Assembly: GCA_016699165.1 (NCBI GenBank)
Contig: CP064963.1
Coordinates: 4,960,001 to 5,024,000, forward strand
Length of the DNA: 64,000 nucleotides
From: Candidatus Melainabacteria bacterium
Lineage (GTDB): Bacteria > Cyanobacteriota > Vampirovibrionia > Obscuribacterales > Obscuribacteraceae
Reading direction: 5' to 3'
The translations under genes were made by a program, and so were the position numbers. This document shows positions 9,748-19,386 of this stretch, one piece after another. Position 1 is the first letter of the stretch; every line of letters starts with the position of its first letter. Under the pieces are notes generated by a model. It saw only the letters and a list, made by a program, of their open reading frames with translations. It searched no databases and had not been told where the DNA came from.

Positions 9748-9851
9748 TGCTATATCTCGATAGGTTCTAGAAACGTACTTTGATATTACTTATCTCGCTT
9801 GACAAGGTCTATCGTACTTGTACGAAACCAAAAGAATTTTTTTGGATTTTT

Positions 9852-10532
9852 TTAGCCGCCAACTTCGTTTATGCCAGTGATTCTCATATTGCCGTCTACT
9901 GATTTGACCAGATATTCCATTTTTACGGCTCGATTCTTGGCGCCTTTGCCCTCCATCTCGAGCACTTGCATGCCTTCGACTTCAATCACTACAGCACCGT
10001 CTGGCTTGGTTCCGACCACATTAATTTTGCTTGGAGTAAATGTGCTCTTCAGTCCAGACTGCTCGATTTGAGCCGCCATTTCTTTGGTCCAGATAGATTG
10101 ACGATACGCTTGTGCGCATTCTGGAGTCATGACCATGATGGCACGCTCCTGACTGTTAGAGGCTGATGCCGCGCTCAAATCCCAACTATATGGAAGAAAA
10201 CTTTCAATCAAGCTCCGCGCTTGTAGCGGATCTGTCACTGTGTAGTTGGCTCCCGGTTCAGGAACGCCTGCCATTGGATTTTGTGGGCTGCCGCCATCTT
10301 CGGGTTGGCGAACGTCAGTTGGTTGATAGCCTTGTTGCGCTGCTCTGTCAGAAGGTATGACGCCCTGGTCGGTGCGCATTTTTTTGTGCTTCTTGCGAGC
10401 CTCGGTGATGTGTGCAGGTTCGCCGCCGCCGCCAAAAAGTCCCATCATCAAAACGCCTGCAAGAAAAGCGCACGCTGCTGTACCTATTAATAGGATTTTG
10501 AATTTTTCACCAGCGTGATAGTCAAACATCAT
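9852..10532 (-). CDS. VirB8/TraE-like inner-membrane assembly factor
   Basis: A 226-residue protein with one N-terminal membrane span (ILLIGTAACAFLAGVLMMGL), a Pro/Gln-rich linker, and a C-terminal domain from about residue 105 to the end. That domain's pattern (LIESFLPYSW, TPECAQAYRQ, STFTPSKINVV, VVIEVEGM, MEYLVKS, MRITGINEV) matches the NTF2-like fold layout of VirB8/TraE proteins, which bridge the secretion ATPases and the channel. The assignment is by topology and pattern, not by search. It begins 1 nt after the VirB4-like gene ends, so the pair is very likely co-translated. Confidence 0.6.
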   Translation of the reverse strand: MMFDYHAGEKFKILLIGTAACAFLAGVLMMGLFGGGGEPAHITEARKKHKKMRTDQGVIPSDRAAQQGYQPTDVRQPEDGGSPQNPMAGVPEPGANYTVTDPLQARSLIESFLPYSWDLSAASASNSQERAIMVMTPECAQAYRQSIWTKEMAAQIEQSGLKSTFTPSKINVVGTKPDGAVVIEVEGMQVLEMEGKGAKNRAVKMEYLVKSVDGNMRITGINEVGG

Positions 10533-10533
10533 T

Positions 10534-13416
10534 CTAGCCAGCTCTCAACAGTTCTGGTGAGAAAGTATCTGGAGTATAACCCTGACTGAGCAAGTGACAT
10601 GCCCAGCGAACATCGCCATTGCAAAGTTCGGTCATTTTGGTGCGCATTGGTTGGTCGTGGTTAGGTTCGGTGGTGGCGACCCAGTAGATGAAGCGGGGCA
10701 CGACTAGTCTAACTACGCCGCGAGACATTTTGTGGTAAACCAAAAATGCGTCTGAATATTCTCTGTTTTTGCGAGTGAGGTTACCGATTTGAGACATTTC
10801 TTGCGGAGTGAGTGCGCATGAGTCTCTAATTAAATCGAAGTTGCTTGGGTCATTACCCAAAATAATTTTGATGGCGCTGTTGGTGGCAAGACTGCGTGCG
10901 CGGTCGTCGCGCAACAAGTCGCCCAATTCCTGGGAGATGCCGATGAAAAGTAAACCTAAGTGGCGTGAGGTACGCGATGCGTCTTCAACCAAAACTTTGC
11001 CACCTTCGTAGCGCAAGAGTCTCCACAATTCGTCTATACAAAATACAAATCGTGCTGGTTTGCCTTGCTTCATTTTTTCTAGTTTGTGTCTGGCAGCCGC
11101 TCTCAATACGAAGTCCGACACAAAGAGTGTGACCACCGCTTCAAGAGTTTTGTCATGAGCCAAATCTGATGTATCAAATACAAGCAATTGAGATTCGGTG
11201 TTGAGCGAAGTGGCTCCATCGAATAATCTTCCGTAGATGGCACCACGGCAGTACATGCTCAATCTGTTTGCCAGATCTTCGCAAGTTTCACCACGCTTGG
11301 AGCCGCGATGAGCTTGGGCTTCGTCCATTAACCAGTTGACCAGGTCGGTCTCGACTGGCACTCTGCCTTCTGCTGCAGCCATTGTGTAAATGGACTGAAT
11401 GCCTTTCATTAAAACTGGCTTTTCATCTTTGGATAGAGATGACTCACCCTTTTCACCAAGCATTACTGAGTGGAAGTTCAATATTTTGATGATGTGTGAT
11501 TCGGGCGGAAATGCAGGATCGATTTCTTTGCCATCGAAATTATCAACTGGCAAATCGTACAAGTTGATGGTGACATGACCGTCTGGACCAAGTTTGATGT
11601 AGGACGAGTCGTCATAAATTTCGGACAAAAGTTTGTATGAACCTGAGCGGTCAACAATTACCACTTTGGCTCCAGCCATCATTTTCATTTGAATGATTTG
11701 CTGAGCAACCATAGATTTACCTTCACCAGGCTGACCGAAAACTACACAAAGTGCGTTGGGCAAGCGCTGGTCATAAGGATTTAGAAATACTGGCTCTAAT
11801 GTTTCTTTGGAGAAACCAAGCCAATCGCCGCCTTTGTCTGAGCCAAGTTTGGCATGAACGAAGGGGAACGAATTGCGCAGTGTGGGTGTGCGAACTGCTT
11901 TGCCGCGTCTTGTGACATCAAGTCCCATGCCAGGCAAGCTGCCAACAAAGAGTGCTTTCTGTTCTCTATAACCAATCTGGAAGCGAGCACCATTGCACTG
12001 GGCAGCGGCGGTGCGAACCAACTCAGTTGATCTGTTTAATTCGTCTAGAGAGTCGCCAAAGAGACTGAAATAAATTGCATAGTTGAATACGTCAATATTA
12101 GATGTGTACAACTCGGAGCCGATGTTTGCTGCTTCTTGCGCTTTTTCAGCTTCTTCCTGGTTTGGAGTGGAGCGTTGCCCCATCAAACTTTGATAAGTGT
12201 TTGCAGATGATTGAGCTTGTTTGCGCTGCATTTTTTTGCGGAAAAGTTCTTTGTCCAATTTGTGCGCATAAATATTCATGCGCCATTCACAATTAAGACG
12301 AAGCATCGACATTAACCACAGTGGGCTTGTGCGCTCGGGAAGGCGAGTCATATACAAAGTGCGAACAAAGTTTCCGCCCTTTTCATCGTCGGTAGGAGTG
12401 GAAGGAGCTTTGGTGCGCAATTCGTTTTGAGTGAATTCATCAAGCTCATTTGTGTCGATGATGCGAGCATAATCTGGCTTGCTGAAATCGTATTGCGATT
12501 CGGTCAACTGTTGGCGTATCGTGGCCATATCCATGTCGGGCAAGACTCTGCGCACCGAGGCAGGCATAGGAGCATGAGTTGCTCTTTGTGGCTCAGGTAA
12601 TTCATGGGCAGATCTTTCTCTTGTACGTGGATTTAAATCTTTGTACATCATCTGAAAATATTGCACAGCAGACTGCGGAGTCAGTGTCATGCCGCATCCG
12701 CCAAGCTGGCTCACATAGCCTTGAGCGCGTTGGATTAAGGTGTTGACGTTTTTGCCGTGGCTTACAAGAGTTTGTTTGGCGGCTTTGTTGCCGAAAGCGT
12801 CTTGAAGCTTGGTTTGAATTTGATTTTTGATGCTTGTTTTTGCAGGTTTGTTTCTCATTGGCTTGTATGCAAAAGTGACATAAAAGCGCAGTTTGGGAAT
12901 GAAGTTGCGCTCAAGCAAATTCTTTCTGTCGTTTTCGCAAGACTTAGCCACATATTTCAAGAAATTATCTTCAGTGGTTTCGACTGGATGTGTCTCGAAG
13001 TGCTCTTTCAAGCTTGTGTTTTTGCAAACTACTGTAAATTGCACTGAAGTATCAATACCAGCAAGAAATCCGCTGAACTGTTGCATCAATGAAACTAAAC
13101 GAACTTCATCAAAGCCGCTAACGTGGACACCGTCCAATTCGTAGCAGCATCTGTAACTACCGTCTTTCAAAACGATGATACCAAGTCCGGAGGCATCGTC
13201 CTGGAACAAATCCCAAATTGGCAATAAAGTGGCGGACGAAGGATTTGGACGTGGCACCGAAAGCGATGGCAATTTAGCCAGTGCTTCAGCCATCTTCGGG
13301 GTCGTCACCGAGTCTTCGCTTTTTTTGAACAGCTTAGTCAAGTTGGATATTGAAAATCCAGTCTTGATGTTTTGAGCTGCTTTAATTTTAGATATGCGGT
13401 TCATAGAGCTAACCAT
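10534..13416 (-). CDS. VirB4/TraC-like type IV secretion ATPase
   Basis: This 960-residue protein is the conserved assembly ATPase of type IV secretion systems. The N-terminal half carries the VirB4-type region that precedes the motor domain. The motor domain has Walker A VFGQPGEGKSMVAQQ near residue 559 and Walker B FCIDELWRLLRYEGG near residue 789, then GLLFIGISQE in a sensor-type position. Length is close to that of F-type TraC proteins. Start: ATG at 13416, with a second in-frame ATG four codons later. It sits between the VirB3-like and VirB8-like genes, an order seen in many type IV loci. Confidence 0.88.
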   Translation of the reverse strand: MVSSMNRISKIKAAQNIKTGFSISNLTKLFKKSEDSVTTPKMAEALAKLPSLSVPRPNPSSATLLPIWDLFQDDASGLGIIVLKDGSYRCCYELDGVHVSGFDEVRLVSLMQQFSGFLAGIDTSVQFTVVCKNTSLKEHFETHPVETTEDNFLKYVAKSCENDRKNLLERNFIPKLRFYVTFAYKPMRNKPAKTSIKNQIQTKLQDAFGNKAAKQTLVSHGKNVNTLIQRAQGYVSQLGGCGMTLTPQSAVQYFQMMYKDLNPRTRERSAHELPEPQRATHAPMPASVRRVLPDMDMATIRQQLTESQYDFSKPDYARIIDTNELDEFTQNELRTKAPSTPTDDEKGGNFVRTLYMTRLPERTSPLWLMSMLRLNCEWRMNIYAHKLDKELFRKKMQRKQAQSSANTYQSLMGQRSTPNQEEAEKAQEAANIGSELYTSNIDVFNYAIYFSLFGDSLDELNRSTELVRTAAAQCNGARFQIGYREQKALFVGSLPGMGLDVTRRGKAVRTPTLRNSFPFVHAKLGSDKGGDWLGFSKETLEPVFLNPYDQRLPNALCVVFGQPGEGKSMVAQQIIQMKMMAGAKVVIVDRSGSYKLLSEIYDDSSYIKLGPDGHVTINLYDLPVDNFDGKEIDPAFPPESHIIKILNFHSVMLGEKGESSLSKDEKPVLMKGIQSIYTMAAAEGRVPVETDLVNWLMDEAQAHRGSKRGETCEDLANRLSMYCRGAIYGRLFDGATSLNTESQLLVFDTSDLAHDKTLEAVVTLFVSDFVLRAAARHKLEKMKQGKPARFVFCIDELWRLLRYEGGKVLVEDASRTSRHLGLLFIGISQELGDLLRDDRARSLATNSAIKIILGNDPSNFDLIRDSCALTPQEMSQIGNLTRKNREYSDAFLVYHKMSRGVVRLVVPRFIYWVATTEPNHDQPMRTKMTELCNGDVRWACHLLSQGYTPDTFSPELLRAG

Positions 13417-13479
13417 CTTATTGTACCTGAGTAACGGGGATTGGGGGGGAGGTGTGAACTGGGGATTTGATCTGAGAAC

Positions 13480-13947
13480 TTAGAACTTGAGATTTGGAGG
13501 AGGAGGAGTGAGGTCTAGATATCGGATTGGACTGAGATTTTGACTGAGTTCTGGATTGAATGCCGGATTGAGTTCGAAATTTAGTTCTTGGTCCGGGTCT
13601 TTTGAGTCTAGAAATTCAGGGAGGTCTTCGTCCATGATGAAGCGTTCTTGTTTAGGGTCTGCGCCTGGAATGTATGTTTGAGGCGAGATGTAAAAATCGA
13701 AGGCTGTGTCCCAGAAGCTGCCGGTTGCATTAAGTGTGACCAGCGAGTATCCCGGTCCTATTAGCAAAATAAAAAGAGCGATGAACATGCGAAGGTCGTG
13801 TTGACCACCCATGATTGGAATGGGTTGGCACCAGCTGTAGAGCTGACTTGCAACTATAAGACTTCCCGCACATGCAAGAAGCTGGTCTATGCGCAATCCA
13901 AAAAGCTTGGGAGAGTCTTCTAAGTTAAGTGGTGTGATGTCGTTCAT
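13480..13947 (-). CDS. VirB3/TraL/PrgI-like membrane protein
   Basis: A 155-residue protein with two hydrophobic segments (residues about 20-40 and 50-75) following the short motif LNLEDSPKLFGLRIDQLL. This resembles TraL/VirB3 proteins, where a Pro-containing N terminus precedes two closely spaced spans. Such proteins anchor the VirB4 ATPase at the membrane. The C-terminal 70 residues are acidic then Pro-rich and longer than usual for VirB3. Its position directly upstream of VirB4 supports the call. Confidence 0.6.
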   Translation of the reverse strand: MNDITPLNLEDSPKLFGLRIDQLLACAGSLIVASQLYSWCQPIPIMGGQHDLRMFIALFILLIGPGYSLVTLNATGSFWDTAFDFYISPQTYIPGADPKQERFIMDEDLPEFLDSKDPDQELNFELNPAFNPELSQNLSPIRYLDLTPPPPNLKF

Positions 13948-13969
13948 TTTCTTGTTCTCGTTACTTTAC

Positions 13970-14713
13970 TTAGGCTACTGCGCTCATGAAGAGGAATCTT
14001 GCTGCTCGGTCGGCTGATATTCGAAGGTCGTAAATTTGTTTGACTATGTGATTTGGGATGGTGACCGGTTTTGCGTTTCCTAATTTTGCTTGTCTTATCT
14101 GGTGGTCTAAAAGTTCTTGAGGAAGTAGAGCAGACCTGTCGACTTGAAAATAGAATTTGACTGCTTCATGAAACTCGCCGCTTAGTCTGTAGATTTCAGC
14201 CATCAGATAGATATGGCGACTTCTGTTTTTCAGATAGGGTTCGGTCTCAATGGCGTTTCTTAATTCTTCTTTGGCGATTTGCAGAATCTTTTCGCCTGAT
14301 TGAAAACTGTCTCTTGCGCAGTAATAGGCGTTTAGTGCGATTTGCGCTTTTTCAAGATTGGTGGCACCGTACATTCTGCTGCTTAAAATTGCATGACCAA
14401 ATTTTTTGACCGGGTCAATTGAAGGTGCATCAATAGCCATAAGCGGCACAGTGTCATTGGGGATGAAAGACTCAGTCCACCAGGTGTAAGTGCAGTTTGG
14501 GCAGGTGGCAATCATGGCTGCACGAATGGCAGCATCGGGAAGTACGCGGTGCAAATCAGCTTCAATGCGTGCAAGCGGATTCAAAACCGGGATTTCGTCC
14601 ACACAAGCAGTAGCGAATATTTGCTGGCACTTAGGGCACATTAATGTCACTTCGCCAAGCTTGTAGCTGTTGCCTGCAGGATTTGATTCGAGTGTGTCCT
14701 TCACGAGTTCCAT
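13970..14713 (-). CDS. DUF2225-like zinc-binding protein
   Basis: A 247-residue soluble protein with two CxxC pairs, MCPKCQ near residue 25 and TCPNC near residue 70, with CVDEI between them. This is consistent with a zinc-binding head followed by an alpha-helical, TPR-like body (RSRHIYLMAEIYRLSGEFHEA). The arrangement resembles the DUF2225 family, whose function is unknown. A strong GAGGAGG lies upstream of the ATG. Its transcription unit begins just after a pair of GGGAA-type palindromes at 14772-14806. Its position between VirB6-like and VirB3-like genes suggests a role tied to the secretion system, but this is inference. Confidence 0.6.
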   Translation of the reverse strand: MELVKDTLESNPAGNSYKLGEVTLMCPKCQQIFATACVDEIPVLNPLARIEADLHRVLPDAAIRAAMIATCPNCTYTWWTESFIPNDTVPLMAIDAPSIDPVKKFGHAILSSRMYGATNLEKAQIALNAYYCARDSFQSGEKILQIAKEELRNAIETEPYLKNRSRHIYLMAEIYRLSGEFHEAVKFYFQVDRSALLPQELLDHQIRQAKLGNAKPVTIPNHIVKQIYDLRISADRAARFLFMSAVA

Positions 14714-14771
14714 GTGTGCGTAGCCTCCTCTTTGTATTACTAGAGTAATACTGTGGCTACGACCTGTGAAT

Positions 14772-14806
14772 GGGGGATTCCACCATGCTCAGTGGGAATA
14801 TTCCCA
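14772..14806 (-). promoter_or_regulatory. Candidate shared operator, site 1 (two palindromes)
   Basis: A perfect 14-bp palindrome TGGGAATATTCCCA (14793-14806) lies about 21 bp, or two helical turns, from a second imperfect site with the same half (GGGGGATTCC). Both lie 60-93 bp upstream of the ATG at 14713. Similar sites precede three other units of the locus. Confidence 0.5.
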
Positions 14807-14820
14807 TGCTTGGTTATTTT

Positions 14821-17800
14821 TTAAGGATTCTCGTCACCGGTCTCATTTCTGGCATCTACCTCGCGAGGATCATCAGCTGGTCCATTCTCAACCGGTTTTT
14901 TCTTGCCTAAGTGGATAGTGCCTCCACCGTCGCTACCACCGCGTGGTGGGCGATTGAGCGTGTAGTTCTTGACGATATTCTCTACCGCAGGTGAGTAGGC
15001 GCTGCTTGAGCCGTCTGGATTTGAGTATGTAGGTAACTCAGTACCAGGTCTGTAGTCGGCTTGACGAGATACTTGGCGAACCATGTCGCTATTGATGTAG
15101 ACGCGATTCTTATAAAGGTCGTTGTCGCTTGTAGATTGAATGTGAGCGACCGCTTCAGCTACGTAGACATCGCTGTCAGTAATGCTATCTGGTCTGTACG
15201 AGCCAGGGTCTGAAGCCATCATTTCTTTGATGATGTGTACGCGTTGGACTGAGATGTTGTCTCCCAATTCATTTGCAGCAGTACCAAAGGCGCGAACGGC
15301 ATCAGTGTCTTCATGGTTGATTTGGGCAGCAACCTGAACTACTTTTGGATTGCTCATGGCGTTGCCGCGCACTCCAGCTGATGCCATCATGCGAACCACC
15401 GATTCACCACCAGTAGCTTGGCTCTGGCTGTAGTTCTGGGCATAATTGCCAGATACTGTGGATTGAGTAATGTTCAATTTTTGAAGAAGTGCACCATTAG
15501 ATCCGTTGCCGACAGCAGGTGGTTCGGCTGAAAGACCTTTGGCAGCAACTAGTGCGTCATATGTTTCAAGATAGTTATTAGGTCTGGCATTAGGTCCATA
15601 TACGTCCTGGACGATGTCTACCGAATTACAGATTAATTCTACGTCTTCGGCGTCGTTGCCGGTTCTGTTCAAATCACCATATTTGACCATGACCTGGGTT
15701 ATGGCTTTACCATGTCCTGGGGTCAGGGACGAACTTGCTTTGGTAGCGACAGTGGCAATATCTGGTCCAGAGGTTCTACCCAGGGTGGAACCAACTGATT
15801 TTTGAAGAAAAGATGCTGTTCCGCGAATGGCAGGTAGAGCTTCTGCTTGAGTAACAGTTTTGGTGGCGGGGGAACTTGCAGCTGCGTTGTTCCAGGTGTC
15901 CCAGCCCAAGCCCATGTTTGCAATTCTCATACGAGCTTGCACAGCTTCTGGTTTGAAACCAGAGTTGATGTTTTCTGGGTCCATGATACCGGCAAGCAAG
16001 TCGACTTGCTCGTCTTCGCCGCAATATCCAAGGGTTGAATTTAAATGGTCGGTGAGAGCGTTGCCTTTTTGACCTTGAACCCAAGCCATAGCGCCTTTGG
16101 CACCTTCTTTGAACATGCCGTGTTGGAAGTTTTGTTTGGCAGCTGCGGTGTTACCCCAGTGTTTGCCGCTCAAGCCCATCATGATACCCGATGCCATTCT
16201 GTCTTTGAAGCCCTGTGGCTTGTCGTAGCCAGCATTGATGGCAGATTGTCTCACTTTGTCTGTCAGAACTTCGTTCTTTGGTATTTGCCCGACGATACCA
16301 GAAGCTGCAAGCATATAAGCACCGCGGACATCATCTATTGGTTTGTACATTAATTTGCCATTGGCGTCTTTCATGTGGTTGCCATCTGCATCGAGCATCG
16401 GTTCGCGTTGCACATGAGTCAAGCCAACACCGCCGCCAGCGCTTCCTGTGAGCGAACTGCCATCATTGCTGCCAAGAATGGGCGAGCTCAAGTCACGAGC
16501 TGAGTTAGTTGCAGCTCGTGCCCACATACCGCCAAGAAATTGTGCCAGTGTGGAGTGATTCTGTAGAGCACCTGGTTTGAAAGGCGCCTTCATTGCTTCT
16601 TTAATATTGGACCATGAACTGCCAGTTTTTGCCGCAGTGGCAGCAGCGCCGGTGTTAGCAGCAGTGCTAGTTGTTGCGCCAGGACCAGCGTTAGTGGTAT
16701 TTCCAGGAACTGCTTGAGCTTCTTCTGGACCATTTTTCGCCGCACTGGTGTCTTCGGTACTTGCTGCACCGCCGCCTGCTCCACCAGTTGGAGGGTTGGT
16801 AGGAGGTGTAGTTGGAGTTGTAGGAGTTGTGGGAGGAGTTGGACCTTTAGGTCCTCCAGGACCATTTGGATTTGTCGGATTTGGATTGGTTTTGTTTGGT
16901 GGCGGGGTGTTCATTTTTCCGCCTTGAAGATTCAAACTACCTTGTGCGTCTGCAGCATTAGTTCCAGTAGCAGGAGTGCCGGCTGGAGGAGTGGCTCCAT
17001 TGGCATTTAATGCTGTGTTTAATTTGCTATTCAAATTAGGATTCAAATTGTTTTGAGTCTGTGGAGCCAAATTGGCTTGAACAGATTTTTGTCCACCTTG
17101 AGCTCCACCAACTGTGTGCGATTTGTTTCTGTGGTCAGCCCAGTATCCAGCAAAAGTATTGGCAGTGTTGCCCAAGGCCGCTGCACCTTTGACCAAACCA
17201 CCGGTGATCATACCGGCTGAAAGAAAGTCGGACATAGGGCTTATTTGAGCGCGAGCGATGAAGGCTGGCACCGAAATCATAAGTTGCAATATTCCAAGCC
17301 CGAGCACCACTTTGCCCCAGGGGCTGAAATCGGTGTTCATAATAACGACAAGTAGTCTCAAGAAGCCTACCCATACAAATGACCAGAGGCTAACTTCAAC
17401 AAATGATTTGACGAAACCAGCACACGCATTTTCAGTATCAGGCGTGGCGAACATAACTATAAAGATTGGCGCGAACATGTATTGCGCGGTAAGCAAAATA
17501 GTTTGAATTGATTTGAGTGTTACAAGATAAACGAGTTGAGCAATAAGAATTGCACCAAACACCATGAATATTATTAGACCGGCAAATGCGACGAATCCAC
17601 CGATGGTACCACCGACAAGACCGCCAACCGGTCCACCGACCACACCACCAAGTGCTGCGCCTGCAACTGGAGCAAGAGCATTGAGCAAAAGACCGCCGAT
17701 TGCAAGCAAACCGCCTTTGATAACAGTAGCCATTGCCTGGTCGAAAGCTACCATTTCAGCAGCGCTATTGAAGTAAATAGCTTTGATCATTTCGTTGCTT

Positions 17801-18624
17801 ATCTGAATCCAGAAAGCGTAGATAGTGGGCCATGCAAGCATCAAGGCAGAAGTGGTGATGAGGCGGCCGACAGCACCCATAAGGTTGCTTCCACCACGTC
17901 CCCAGGAGGCGTCTGCCCAGAATTTCCAGATACACAATACAAAGAGAAGAAGAAGCAAGTCGACGGCGATACCATACATGATATCAGCCAGTTTGCGAAC
18001 TTCAGGAGCGATAGCGTTGATGTAGGTTTGACCTTCTTGCGCAGATGGAGTGTTAGAGATGGTCATTCGAGGATCGTTCGACAATCCGTTTACTGCGATG
18101 TTTGGGTTCAAGACGAATATTTCAAGAGCGCGTGAAAGATACTGAACGGCGCTAGGGATCCATGAATACAAGAACTCACTTACGTTCTTGCCGATCCAGG
18201 GAAGGAAGTTGTTGAAGAATTTGCCAACGATGGTGTCGTTCCAGAATTGGTTCAAACCAGAATAGGTTTCGTTGTAGTTGGCGAACTCGTTGTTCAAGTT
18301 GCGGTTTACTTCTTGCGAAGCAAGGCTGTTGCTGGTTTGAGTTTCTTGCTCGATGAGACTCATAGTCGGATGTTCATAAGGCGAAGTCGGAACAGTGCTC
18401 TGGGTTTTAGCCGCACCAGGTGAAAGCAAGCCGTTTTCGTCATACTCATTGCCAGTGGTAGTGCTGATTGGCACAGGAATTGATTCAGTCGCAAAAGCGC
18501 TCTGAGCGGTGACGTTGGTAAGAAGTGGAGTGATGAGATAAAGCGCGATGAATGCAAGAACAGACAATTTCTGTTTGATGCTTCGCTTGTTTGCTTTGTT
18601 TTTCATGGGGTTTGGGTTGTTCAT
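14821..18624 (-). CDS. VirB6/TrbL-like channel protein with very long C-terminal region
   Basis: The product has a signal-peptide-like N terminus ending in AQSAFA. It then has a polytopic region between about residues 190 and 490 with many spans (including LLLLLFVLCIWKFWADASWG and glycine-rich repeats such as GAALGGVVGGPVGGLVGG). This matches the VirB6/TrbL inner-membrane channel component. From about residue 525 a Pro/Thr/Asn/Gly-rich linker leads to a roughly 600-residue tail of unknown fold. I chose the start ATG at 18624 (or 18606). The open frame runs up to 18738, but that extension would cross the candidate operator at 18695-18708, and a plausible export signal begins at 18624. No clear ribosome binding site was seen. 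The length of about 1267 residues is roughly two to three times that of ordinary VirB6 proteins. Confidence 0.7.
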   Translation of the reverse strand: MNNPNPMKNKANKRSIKQKLSVLAFIALYLITPLLTNVTAQSAFATESIPVPISTTTGNEYDENGLLSPGAAKTQSTVPTSPYEHPTMSLIEQETQTSNSLASQEVNRNLNNEFANYNETYSGLNQFWNDTIVGKFFNNFLPWIGKNVSEFLYSWIPSAVQYLSRALEIFVLNPNIAVNGLSNDPRMTISNTPSAQEGQTYINAIAPEVRKLADIMYGIAVDLLLLLFVLCIWKFWADASWGRGGSNLMGAVGRLITTSALMLAWPTIYAFWIQISNEMIKAIYFNSAAEMVAFDQAMATVIKGGLLAIGGLLLNALAPVAGAALGGVVGGPVGGLVGGTIGGFVAFAGLIIFMVFGAILIAQLVYLVTLKSIQTILLTAQYMFAPIFIVMFATPDTENACAGFVKSFVEVSLWSFVWVGFLRLLVVIMNTDFSPWGKVVLGLGILQLMISVPAFIARAQISPMSDFLSAGMITGGLVKGAAALGNTANTFAGYWADHRNKSHTVGGAQGGQKSVQANLAPQTQNNLNPNLNSKLNTALNANGATPPAGTPATGTNAADAQGSLNLQGGKMNTPPPNKTNPNPTNPNGPGGPKGPTPPTTPTTPTTPPTNPPTGGAGGGAASTEDTSAAKNGPEEAQAVPGNTTNAGPGATTSTAANTGAAATAAKTGSSWSNIKEAMKAPFKPGALQNHSTLAQFLGGMWARAATNSARDLSSPILGSNDGSSLTGSAGGGVGLTHVQREPMLDADGNHMKDANGKLMYKPIDDVRGAYMLAASGIVGQIPKNEVLTDKVRQSAINAGYDKPQGFKDRMASGIMMGLSGKHWGNTAAAKQNFQHGMFKEGAKGAMAWVQGQKGNALTDHLNSTLGYCGEDEQVDLLAGIMDPENINSGFKPEAVQARMRIANMGLGWDTWNNAAASSPATKTVTQAEALPAIRGTASFLQKSVGSTLGRTSGPDIATVATKASSSLTPGHGKAITQVMVKYGDLNRTGNDAEDVELICNSVDIVQDVYGPNARPNNYLETYDALVAAKGLSAEPPAVGNGSNGALLQKLNITQSTVSGNYAQNYSQSQATGGESVVRMMASAGVRGNAMSNPKVVQVAAQINHEDTDAVRAFGTAANELGDNISVQRVHIIKEMMASDPGSYRPDSITDSDVYVAEAVAHIQSTSDNDLYKNRVYINSDMVRQVSRQADYRPGTELPTYSNPDGSSSAYSPAVENIVKNYTLNRPPRGGSDGGGTIHLGKKKPVENGPADDPREVDARNETGDENP

Positions 18625-18694
18625 TGGGATTTGGGGGCGGTGGGGGTGACCGACTAGTACTCTTATCTTAGAAACGAGCCCCATGTCTGTCAGT

Positions 18695-18708
18695 GGTGGA
18701 ATTCCCAT
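18695..18708 (-). promoter_or_regulatory. Candidate shared operator, site 2
   Basis: GGAATTCC (18698-18705) inside GGTGGAATTCCCAT. On the minus strand it reads ATGGGAATTCCACCACTGA, very close to site 1 (ATGGGAATATTCCCACTGA). It lies about 70-85 bp upstream of the preferred start of the VirB6-like gene. Confidence 0.45.
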
Positions 18709-18861
18709 TTGATTGATTATTTCTGGAAAAATCAGCACTTTTAATCAAAATTTTTTGCTTGGATTTTTGCCTTTTCCTTGCGTTGGCAAGATTAATTTTG
18801 ATCTCTGATCTCTGAGCCGATTGGACGCTGGACCTCACGATTTAATCTTTTGATCGCGGAA

Positions 18862-18877
18862 CGCGGAACGTTCCGCG
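18862..18877. repeat. Perfect 16-bp palindrome CGCGGAACGTTCCGCG
   Basis: A self-complementary GC-rich sequence, preceded by another CGCGGAA copy and followed by CGCGGAGCG, in the gap between the VirB6-like and pilin-like genes. It resembles a degenerate member of the GCGGAGCGCT palindromes at 5496 and 62933. Confidence 0.5.
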
Positions 18878-18930
18878 CGGAGCGATTGGCGATTAATTTT
18901 TATATGAGGCCTTAAGGCATCAAAAGCTTG

Positions 18931-18978
18931 GGGTGCTGACCATAAGCATTTCGGCATGTTTTGCTTAGGGTTTGCACC
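18931..18978. repeat. Hairpin element with conserved CGGCATG loop, copy A
   Basis: Outer arms GGTGC/GCACC and inner arms ACCATAAGCA/TGCTTAGGGT (one mismatch) enclose the loop TTTCGGCATGTTT. The same loop and stem layout occur at 44321-44367. The stem pair T-A of that copy is replaced here by C-G, a compensatory change. It lies just past the stop of the third pilin-like gene. Confidence 0.6.
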
Positions 18979-18986
18979 GAGTGCTT

Positions 18987-19385
18987 TTACCAGAATGAAC
19001 AACCGTGGATCGAATGCCGATGTAGAGGTCCTATCTGATCTTTAGCCAGACTCAAAATCAATACGTTCATCGCATGAAAAACAATAAACTGCACAATAAA
19101 CCCAAGCACAAATTTCTTGCGCCAGGAGCATTTAAGCCAGTCTTTGAAAGCGATTTTATATCCAAGCCAGGAGGCAGGAAGAGCATAAAACAAAAGCACA
19201 ATCGTGACCGAATTGAGTATTTGCGTTTGTGAATCTGGATTAGAGACTGGTGCAAAAACTGGAACATAAGCTCCAGCTCCAAGCAAAAACAATTGCATCG
19301 ACAATAGCAAGGCAACGCGAGCGCTCACAGCAATCCATAGTCCAGCTGAGATCTTAGAGAAAAATTCAATTGGAAGAGAGTTCAT
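18987..19385 (-). CDS. Pilin-like small membrane protein, paralogue 3
   Basis: A 132-residue protein with several hydrophobic segments. It aligns by eye with the two genes upstream of it: LNSVTIVLLFYALPASWLGYKIAF matches the position of the ARDVSRVVTAVS...MKIAF segment in paralogue 1. It lacks the conserved C-terminal NNYGG ending of the other two. The start is ATG at 19385, preceded by GGAGGAG; an open frame continues upstream to 19427 but overlaps the previous gene. It probably belongs to the VirB2/TrbC-like set, either as a minor subunit or a diverged copy. Confidence 0.5.
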   Translation of the reverse strand: MNSLPIEFFSKISAGLWIAVSARVALLLSMQLFLLGAGAYVPVFAPVSNPDSQTQILNSVTIVLLFYALPASWLGYKIAFKDWLKCSWRKKFVLGFIVQFIVFHAMNVLILSLAKDQIGPLHRHSIHGCSFW

Positions 19386-19386
19386 C

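Noticed and set aside
18625..18738. Extended N terminus of the VirB6-like protein
   Set aside because: The extension would cover the operator-like palindrome and puts the signal peptide about 40 residues from the start; the later ATG is more plausible.
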